A stretch of DNA of 13,295 bases from DASPOF01 sp035626155 (GTDB lineage Bacteria > Desulfobacterota > Binatia > Binatales > Binataceae). The stretch spans positions 1-13,295 of the forward strand of contig DASPOF010000025.1 in assembly GCA_035626155.1 (NCBI GenBank), read 5' to 3'. The notes under the pieces were generated by a model. It ran no database searches, had not been told where the DNA came from, and worked only from the letters and a program-made list of their open reading frames with translations. The translations under genes were made by a program, and so were the position numbers. Below are positions 1 to 4,788 of the stretch, piece after piece (within the stretch, counting starts at the first letter, position 1; every line of letters starts with the position of its first letter).

Positions 1-2
1 TC

Positions 3-524
3 GAAATCTTTTCCGGCGCGCTCGTGGGCGGTCTCTGGCTGATCTTCATCGGACTGTTCCTTCGAGCTGCGGCGGCAGGCGGATACCAGAGCACGATGAT
101 GGATCAGACGCTCCGGCGCGTCCGCGTCGGCGACATCATGACCCGTGAACCGGTGACGCTCACCGCCGAAATGCCGGTCGCGGACGCAATCGAGCACTAT
201 TTTCTGAGGCTGGGGTACGGCGGATTTCCCGTGGTGGCAAACGGACGAGTGGTTGGCCTGCTCTCGCTGTCGCAGCTTCGCCATTGTCCAAGCGAGGAGC
301 GGGCGCGGAAAACCGTCTCCGAGATCATGATCCCGCTCGATCCGCGAATCGAGATCGAACCCGAGGCCAGCGCGATCGGCGCGATTCACAAGATGAATGA
401 GGCCAACAGCCGCCGCCTGCTCGTCATCGATGGAGGAAAGCTGGTGGGCATCATCACGCTCACCGGACTCACGCGCTTTGTTCAGATAAAGAGAGAGCTT
501 TCCGCCGAAATCGCTGCGGATTGA
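3..524 (+). CDS. C-terminal part of a CBS-domain membrane protein, probably site-2 protease family (5' truncated)
   Basis: The reading frame is already open at the window edge, so the N-terminus is missing; 173 residues remain. The first ~30 visible residues (EIFSGALVGGLWLIFIGLFL, then an Ala/Gly-rich stretch) form the end of a membrane domain with one clear hydrophobic segment. Two CBS domains follow. The first starts near VGDIMTREPVTL and contains FPVVANGRVVGLLSL; the second starts near VSEIMIPL and contains LLVIDGGKLVGIITL. A membrane segment of the form GLWLIFIG leading straight into a CBS pair is typical of Rip3-like bacterial site-2 zinc metalloproteases, where the CBS pair is thought to sense adenine nucleotides and control intramembrane proteolysis. 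The HExxH and NPDG motifs would lie upstream, outside the window, so the protease call is inference; a CBS-bearing transporter is the alternative. The gene converges on pcnB with 38 bp between stop codons. Confidence 0.75.
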   Translation, partial: EIFSGALVGGLWLIFIGLFLRAAAAGGYQSTMMDQTLRRVRVGDIMTREPVTLTAEMPVADAIEHYFLRLGYGGFPVVANGRVVGLLSLSQLRHCPSEERARKTVSEIMIPLDPRIEIEPEASAIGAIHKMNEANSRRLLVIDGGKLVGIITLTGLTRFVQIKRELSAEIAAD

Positions 525-541
525 AGTCGAAAATCCGCGCC

Positions 542-563
542 GCCCGCGGGCGATGTCGCGGGC
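542..563. terminator. Hairpin between convergent genes
   Basis: GCCCGCG (542-548) pairs with CGCGGGC (557-563) around an 8-nt loop, in the 38-bp gap between the converging CBS-protein and pcnB stop codons. In the pcnB direction it is followed by a short ATTTTC run (528-533 on the plus strand reads gaaaat), so it could end pcnB transcription; the plus-strand side has no T-tract. The left arm also lies in a 12-bp perfect palindrome (541-552). Confidence 0.45.
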
Positions 564-1966
564 TAATCGCGCCTGTCCGGGCCGATCGGCGCAGGATTTT
601 CCCGCTCGGCGGGTGAGACGAGGTCCGCCGGCGCCTGCTCTCCCGTCGATTGCGGACCCGATACGGCAGCGGTAACGCCCTTGGCCGCAAGACGATGCAA
701 TCGATTGCGAAAGCGGCCGCGTCGTCGTCGGCGCCGTCGCCGGCGGCGGGGGCTTGCTCCCTCCTGCGGGGCGGCGGGTTGGCGCAAAAAGTAATGGTCC
801 GGATCGGCGAGAAATCGGATGAGCGGCGTGCGATCGATTTGATACGTAGGCGCCATCATCTCGAAAAACCGCCGCGCCTCGCCGAAATACGGCCGGCGCA
901 TCAGCCGGCGCGTGCGCCTCGATGGCGCCGCCAGGTGATCGAACGCCTCGATCAAAAGCCGCATATGTTCCGTGTCGCCGCGAGCGAACCCTCGCGCGCG
1001 CAGTTCCGTGACCAGGGCGAAGCCGCCGCCGGCGGCGCGCGCCGCGCCAGTCAGGCAGAAGTCGAGGAACATCGCCGCCAGGATCAGCGGATGACCCGCG
1101 GCGAGCCCGCCGCCGATCGAACGGCCGAGTGCGGCGAGATTGCGGACCGCGGGCGCGCTCTCGAGATCGCCGGCATGCGCCTTGAGATGTGCGGAAAGGA
1201 ACGGCAGCACCTGCTCCAGGAGCCCAAGCTGCTCCATCAGGACGAGAGCGCGCGCAGCCTCCGCCTGCCCGAGCGTGCGGTAAGTTTCCTCGACCAGGCG
1301 GGGCACCGATGATTTAAGAAGGTCGCCGCGATGACGCTCGATCGCCGAGCGCGTGCGCGGTTCGATCTCGAAACCGAGCTTGGCCGCAAACCTCACCGCC
1401 CGCATCATCCGCACCGGATCCTCGCGCATCCTGAGTTCCGGGTCCCCGATCGTGCGGATGAGGCGCGCGCGGAGATCCTCGGCGCCACCGGTGTAGTCGA
1501 TCACGCGAAACGTCTGCGGATCGTAGAAGAGGGCGTTGACGGTGAAGTCGCGCCGAAACGCGTCCTCCTCCGGGGTGCCAAAGGTGTTGTCGAGCCGGAT
1601 CAGCGGGTCGGGGGACTCGGCGAGTTCCTCGCTCTGGCGGCGGAAGGTTGCGACCTCGATGTTCTGCGGACCGAAGAAGACGTGGATGAGGCGGAAGCGC
1701 CGCCCGATTATGCGCGAATTGCGGAACAGATGGCGAACTTCCTGCGGATGTGCGGAAGTCGCTACATCGAAATCCTTCGGAACCCGCCCCAGCATCAGGT
1801 CGCGCACGCCGCCGCCAACCAGGTACGCGACGTGCCCCGCATTGGCGAGGCGATAAAGGACCTTCAGGACATTCGGGTCAATATCGCGGCGCGAGACGGG
1901 ATGCTCGGCGCGCTCGATTATGTGAGGTTCCAATTGCGCTTCGCTGCGGCCCGCGGCGGCGCTCAA
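563..1966 (-). CDS. pcnB: PcnB-type poly(A) polymerase / tRNA nucleotidyltransferase-family protein
   Basis: Class II nucleotidyltransferase of 467 aa that would add poly(A) tails to RNA 3' ends, promoting RNA decay. The head domain has the family signature VGGGVRDLMLG (res. 50-60), followed by the catalytic Asp pair in KDFDVAT (D65, D67), and RRDFTVNAL near 138-146. The RNA/ATP-binding region includes EDPVRMMRAVRFAAKLGFEIE. The long RIIGRRFRLIHVFFG segment is typical of PcnB rather than of CCA-adding enzymes. The C-terminus ends in a strongly basic tail with about ten consecutive arginines, a common but variable feature of poly(A) polymerase I that would bind RNA. The start is TTG at 1966 with an in-frame TGA nine codons upstream; no good Shine-Dalgarno is visible, so the exact start is uncertain. 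It lies 106 bp downstream of the cold-shock gene on the same strand. A CCA-adding function cannot be excluded from sequence alone. Confidence 0.9.
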   Translation of the reverse strand: MSAAAGRSEAQLEPHIIERAEHPVSRRDIDPNVLKVLYRLANAGHVAYLVGGGVRDLMLGRVPKDFDVATSAHPQEVRHLFRNSRIIGRRFRLIHVFFGPQNIEVATFRRQSEELAESPDPLIRLDNTFGTPEEDAFRRDFTVNALFYDPQTFRVIDYTGGAEDLRARLIRTIGDPELRMREDPVRMMRAVRFAAKLGFEIEPRTRSAIERHRGDLLKSSVPRLVEETYRTLGQAEAARALVLMEQLGLLEQVLPFLSAHLKAHAGDLESAPAVRNLAALGRSIGGGLAAGHPLILAAMFLDFCLTGAARAAGGGFALVTELRARGFARGDTEHMRLLIEAFDHLAAPSRRTRRLMRRPYFGEARRFFEMMAPTYQIDRTPLIRFLADPDHYFLRQPAAPQEGASPRRRRRRRRRRGRFRNRLHRLAAKGVTAAVSGPQSTGEQAPADLVSPAERENPAPIGPDRRD

Positions 1967-2026
1967 TCGGACGCCGGTGGCTGCCGCGATTCAAAGCTAG
2001 CACGAGATTCGGCGGGCTTCATCGCC

Positions 2027-2054
2027 TCGATTGCGCCGCCGCGGCGCAAATCGA
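2027..2054 (-). terminator. Strong stem-loop between cold-shock gene and pcnB
   Basis: TTGCGCCG (2031-2038) and CGGCGCAA (2042-2049) form a perfect 8-bp stem with a 3-nt loop. Four more pairs (2027-2030 with 2051-2054) extend it past a single bulged A at 2050. It starts 18 nt after the cold-shock stop codon and lies about 60 nt before the pcnB start. There is no U-tract in the minus direction, so it may be a 3'-end protecting or attenuating structure rather than a classical intrinsic terminator. Confidence 0.45.
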
Positions 2055-2072
2055 ATCCTGCGCCGCTACGGT

Positions 2073-2276
2073 TCAGCGCAACCGAAGGTTGAACGCCTGC
2101 CGGCCCTTTTCGCCCGGACGCACGTCGAACTGCACGTCGGTGCCCTCGCGGAGATCCTCGAAATAGACCTTGGGCGACAGGCGCGACCGATGGAAGAACA
2201 CCTCGTCGCCGCCGTCGTCGGGAGTGATGAATCCGAATCCCTTGTCTTTGATTATCCTTTTGATCGTTCCGTACAC
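2073..2276 (-). CDS. Cold-shock domain protein (CspA family)
   Basis: Small single-stranded nucleic-acid-binding protein acting as RNA chaperone. With the start chosen here it is 67 aa, the normal CspA length, and is entirely one cold-shock domain: RNP1 KGFGFI (res. 12-17), RNP2 VFFHRS (26-31), and a C-terminal strand ending QAFNLRLR. An open frame extends upstream to an ATG at 2384 (103 aa), but those extra residues are Arg/Gly/Ala-rich and unlike the family. The GTG at 2276 is preceded by GGGAGGG (2285-2291) at an 8-nt distance, an excellent ribosome site, so GTG is the better start. RNP1 has the common KGFGFI form and RNP2 reads VFFHRS where VFVHFS is usual. It is transcribed toward pcnB, which also acts on RNA, with a strong stem-loop between them. 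Which CspA paralogue it is cannot be told. Confidence 0.93.
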   Translation of the reverse strand: MYGTIKRIIKDKGFGFITPDDGGDEVFFHRSRLSPKVYFEDLREGTDVQFDVRPGEKGRQAFNLRLR

Positions 2277-2307
2277 GAGATAAGCCCTCCCGCGGGCCGC
2301 GCGGCCC
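2277..2307 (-). promoter_or_regulatory. Structured leader and ribosome site of the cold-shock gene
   Basis: Immediately upstream of the GTG start lies GGGAGGG (2285-2291). Next to it are two overlapping palindromes: CCCGCGGG (2289-2296), which includes the first three G of the ribosome site, and the perfect 14-mer GGGCCGCGCGGCCC (2294-2307). They share 2294-2296, so they cannot both form a hairpin at once. That layout would suit switching between an open and a partly closed ribosome site. The palindromes are read directly; the regulatory role is inference. Confidence 0.4.
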
Positions 2308-2313
2308 TCACCC

Positions 2314-2344
2314 TTGAGCTTATGCGGCCTGCCCCGTATGTAAA
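2314..2344. promoter_or_regulatory. Candidate overlapping divergent promoters
   Basis: On the minus strand, TTTACA (2344-2339) and TAAGCT (2322-2317) with a 16-bp spacer could serve the cold-shock gene, giving a leader of about 35 nt that contains the palindromes. On the plus strand, TTGAGC (2314-2319) and TATGTA (2337-2342) with a 17-bp spacer could serve the 77-aa ORF. Both -10 matches are poor (3 of 6), so these are only candidates. Confidence 0.25.
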
Positions 2345-2386
2345 TAGCGGCGGCCGCACCGGGCGACGGCGAAAACGCCGGCAATC

Positions 2387-2620
2387 ATGCTCACAGCAGT
2401 AACGCTCAAGGAGATCGAGCGCATCTTCGCGATAATCGAGCCGCTCGGCATCTCACGCGAGGCGGTCGTGATTCCGCTTCGGCCCGAACATCCCGGGCGC
2501 GTGTCGCTCTCCAAGGATGGCAAGCTGCACATAGTCGTCGAAAGCGAGGGCGACTTCGAGCAGTGGCTCACGACTGCGGCGGGGCAGATTCGGGCGCTTC
2601 TGAATCGGGGACCGGGCTGA
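2387..2620 (+). CDS. Small hypothetical protein (77 aa)
   Basis: I do not recognise this protein. It is 77 aa, without signal peptide or membrane segment, and has a plausible alpha/beta pattern: an N-terminal amphipathic helix (LKEIERIFAIIEPLGI), a strand-rich middle (EAVVIPL, GRVSLSKDGKLHIVVES) and a C-terminal helix (FEQWLTTAAGQIRALL). G/C-ending codons dominate, as in neighbouring genes, which supports real coding. The ATG has no clear Shine-Dalgarno; a small CGGCG-AAAA-CGCCG hairpin (2367-2380) lies 6 nt upstream. It is divergent from the cold-shock gene, and its last 53 bp overlap the end of the biotin-carrier gene on the other strand. Confidence 0.65.
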   Translation: MLTAVTLKEIERIFAIIEPLGISREAVVIPLRPEHPGRVSLSKDGKLHIVVESEGDFEQWLTTAAGQIRALLNRGPG

Positions 2621-3098
2621 GTTCGATCAGCACGTCGCCGTGGTCGACCATCTGACCCTCGGCGACGCGCACCCGCGTGATGATGGCGGGGCTTTCGGCC
2701 GCGACCGCGGTCTCCATCTTCATCGCTTCGATGACGACCAGCGACTCGCCCGGCTCGACCTGATCGCCGGCCTCGACGAGCACTTTGAGGACTTTGCCCG
2801 GCATCGGCGCCGTAATCGCCGGCGCAGCAAGGCCGCGAGAATGACGCCGCGCGGCCTCCTCGACGGGAGCGAACTCGAACGTGCTCGGACCGACGGCGAC
2901 GAGGATCGATGAGTTGCGCCGCGCTGCGAAGACGCGCAGTCGGCGCGTGCCGATGGTGAGCAGCGCGCTGCCATCGGGGAGCTGCTCGACGCCGGCGGCA
3001 ATTTCGCGTCCATCCGCGAGCGCGCGAATCCGCCCGCCCTCGGCGGCAACCAGTTGCGCGTCGAATTCTCGCCCGTCGCCGATCCGCTTGAGCTTCAT
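2568..3098 (-). CDS. Biotin carboxyl carrier subunit of an acyl-CoA carboxylase
   Basis: 176-aa protein carrying biotin between the carboxylase and carboxyltransferase sites of an acyl-CoA carboxylase. The C-terminal ~70 residues are a biotinyl domain: APMPGKVLKVLVEAGDQVEPGESLVVIEAMKMET, with the biotinylated lysine at about residue 127 and hydrophobic strands on both sides. The N-terminal ~90 residues (FDAQLVAAEGGRIRALADG, then DGSALLTIGTRRLRVFAAR) resemble the beta-rich linker found between carboxylase and biotin domains in alpha subunits of propionyl-/methylcrotonyl-CoA carboxylases. The ATG at 3098 overlaps the TGA of the biotin carboxylase gene in an ATGA and has GGAGG 6 nt upstream, so it is preferred over the ATG 39 bp further upstream. 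Translational coupling and 1:1 expression are likely. The acyl substrate cannot be read from this subunit. Confidence 0.9.
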   Translation of the reverse strand: MKLKRIGDGREFDAQLVAAEGGRIRALADGREIAAGVEQLPDGSALLTIGTRRLRVFAARRNSSILVAVGPSTFEFAPVEEAARRHSRGLAAPAITAPMPGKVLKVLVEAGDQVEPGESLVVIEAMKMETAVAAESPAIITRVRVAEGQMVDHGDVLIELSPVPDSEAPESAPPQS

Positions 3099-4609
3099 CG
3101 CGGCCTCCACAACTCGAAGCCCCCGAGTTCCGCCCATGGCGATCGCGCTGTTTCAGGCCTCGGCGCGCCGGTTGCGGCGGCACGCTCGCCCTCGCGCCTG
3201 ATACCCAACGTGCCCGCCGCCGCAAGCACCGCCGCGATCAGCGCGGCGTCGAGCGCGGTGTCGTCGGGATGCCATCCGGTGAAGAATTCGTCCACGAACC
3301 GGGTCGAGAGATCGGCGCGGCGGAACGGATCGCTCGCGATCACGTCGCGGAGAAATCCGGCGGTGTTGATGATGCCCAGGATCGCCAATTCGTCGAGCGC
3401 TCCGAGCGCGCGGCGGCGCGCTTCTTCCCGGTCGGCGCCCCAGCAGATGAGTTTTCCCATCAGGCCGTCGTAGTGAGTCCCGATTTCGGCCGCGCGCGTT
3501 AGATGCGTGTCGAACCGCACGCCCGGACCCGCGGGAATTCTCATCTCGAGTACGCTTCCCACCGCCGGGCGAAAGTCCCGCTCCGCGTCCTCGGCATACA
3601 CCCGGCATTCGATCGCGCTGCCGCGCGGCGCGGCCGGCTCGGTAACGTGTTCGCCCTCGGCGATTCGCAGTTGCTCGGCGACCAGATCGCATCCGAAACG
3701 AATCTCCGTGATCGGATGCTCGACCTGGAGCCTCGCGTTCACCTCGAGAAAATAGAAATTATCGCCATCGACAAGGAACTCGAACGTCCCGGCATTCGTG
3801 TAACCGGAGACGGCGGCGAGTTTCAGCGCCGCATCGGCCATCGCCGCGCAGATCGCGTGGGAAATCCCTGGCGCGGGCGACTCCTCGATTATCTTCTGAT
3901 GGCGCCGCTGCACCGAGCATTCGCGCTCGCCCATCGCGACGACGCGTCCGTGCTCATCGCCAAGGATCTGCACCTCCACGTGGCGCGGGCGGGCGAGGTA
4001 CTTCTCGATGAACACGCGGCCGTCGCCGAAGGCTGATTTGGCCTCTCGCGCCGCGGCCTCGAGCGCGCCTTCGAGATGCGCGGCCGACTCGACGGCCCGC
4101 ATCCCGCGCCCGCCGCCGCCCGCGGCCGCCTTTACCAGCAGCGGGTATCCCACGCGAGCGCCGAACTCGCGCGCCTCGGCGATGGCGCCGGTCTCGATTC
4201 CGGGCACGACCGGCGCGCCAGCGTCGATCGCGATTCTGCGCGCGGCAACCTTGTCGCCGAGCGAGGCCATCACGTCGGGGCGCGGGCCAACGAAGACGAT
4301 TCCCGCATCGGCGGATGCGCGGGCGAACTCGGGGCGCTCGGAGAGGAAGCCGTAACCGGGATGAATCGCATCGGCACCCGATTCCATTGCCGCCGCGATG
4401 ATCGCATCGATGTTGAGGTAGCTTTTCGCCGCTTCAGCGGGTCCGATCGATATCGCCTCATCCGCTGCCGCAGCGTGCACGCTCCTCGCGTCGGCGTCGG
4501 AATAGACGGCGACCGTGCGTATGCCCAGCACCCGCGCGCTGCGGATAATCCGCACGGCGATCTCACCGCGATTCGCGATGAGAAGTTTCCGGATTCGTCG
4601 CGGCTTCAT
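3095..4609 (-). CDS. Biotin carboxylase subunit of an acyl-CoA carboxylase
   Basis: 504-aa ATP-grasp enzyme that carboxylates biotin on the carrier protein using ATP and bicarbonate. The N-terminal domain starts KLLIANRGEIAVRIIRSARVLGI (res. 8-30) and includes HPGYGFLSE (83-91). The ATP-grasp part has K120, K160, the glycine-rich loop AAAGGGGRGM (161-170), MGERECSVQRRHQKIIEE (226-243) and the metal/catalytic segment FLEVNARLQVEHPITE (287-302, with E289, N291, R293). The last ~60 residues run beyond the core of free biotin carboxylases, as in propionyl-/methylcrotonyl-CoA carboxylase alpha subunits. The ATG at 4609 is chosen because the conserved domain begins right after it; a frame extension to 4669 adds 20 unlike residues. 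It is first in a two-gene operon with the biotin carrier (4-bp overlap). No carboxyltransferase gene is in the window, so propionyl-, acetyl- and methylcrotonyl-CoA all remain possible substrates. Confidence 0.93.
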   Translation of the reverse strand: MKPRRIRKLLIANRGEIAVRIIRSARVLGIRTVAVYSDADARSVHAAAADEAISIGPAEAAKSYLNIDAIIAAAMESGADAIHPGYGFLSERPEFARASADAGIVFVGPRPDVMASLGDKVAARRIAIDAGAPVVPGIETGAIAEAREFGARVGYPLLVKAAAGGGGRGMRAVESAAHLEGALEAAAREAKSAFGDGRVFIEKYLARPRHVEVQILGDEHGRVVAMGERECSVQRRHQKIIEESPAPGISHAICAAMADAALKLAAVSGYTNAGTFEFLVDGDNFYFLEVNARLQVEHPITEIRFGCDLVAEQLRIAEGEHVTEPAAPRGSAIECRVYAEDAERDFRPAVGSVLEMRIPAGPGVRFDTHLTRAAEIGTHYDGLMGKLICWGADREEARRRALGALDELAILGIINTAGFLRDVIASDPFRRADLSTRFVDEFFTGWHPDDTALDAALIAAVLAAAGTLGIRREGERAAATGAPRPETARSPWAELGGFELWRPR

Positions 4610-4646
4610 CGAAGAGCCGAGCCTACCACATGCCCCGCGCGTCTCA

Positions 4647-4671
4647 AGTTGCATTCGCGCCAATTGCAACT
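4647..4671. promoter_or_regulatory. Operator-like inverted repeat between divergent carboxylase and mannosidase genes
   Basis: AGTTGCA (4647-4653) and TGCAACT (4665-4671) form a perfect 7-bp inverted repeat with an 11-nt centre. It lies 38 bp upstream of the biotin carboxylase ATG in a 179-bp divergent gap. A weak minus-strand promoter candidate, TTGAGA (4647-4642) and TAGGCT (4625-4620) with a 16-bp spacer, abuts it, which is where a repressor operator would sit. The size and symmetry fit a dimeric regulator; the function is inference. Confidence 0.4.
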
Positions 4672-4788
4672 CCGCGCCGCATCGGTTAATCGGGCTTGGC
4701 GGCGCTGGAGCGCGCGCTGGGTTCGCTGATTCGCCTTTCAGGCCTTGGCTTGGGGCCGGGAGGCCCCCATCGGCCCGCCCGCGCGCGA

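Noticed and set aside
650..2092. Plus-strand frames over pcnB
   Set aside because: Arginine- and alanine-rich shadows of PcnB codons; no ribosome sites or motifs.
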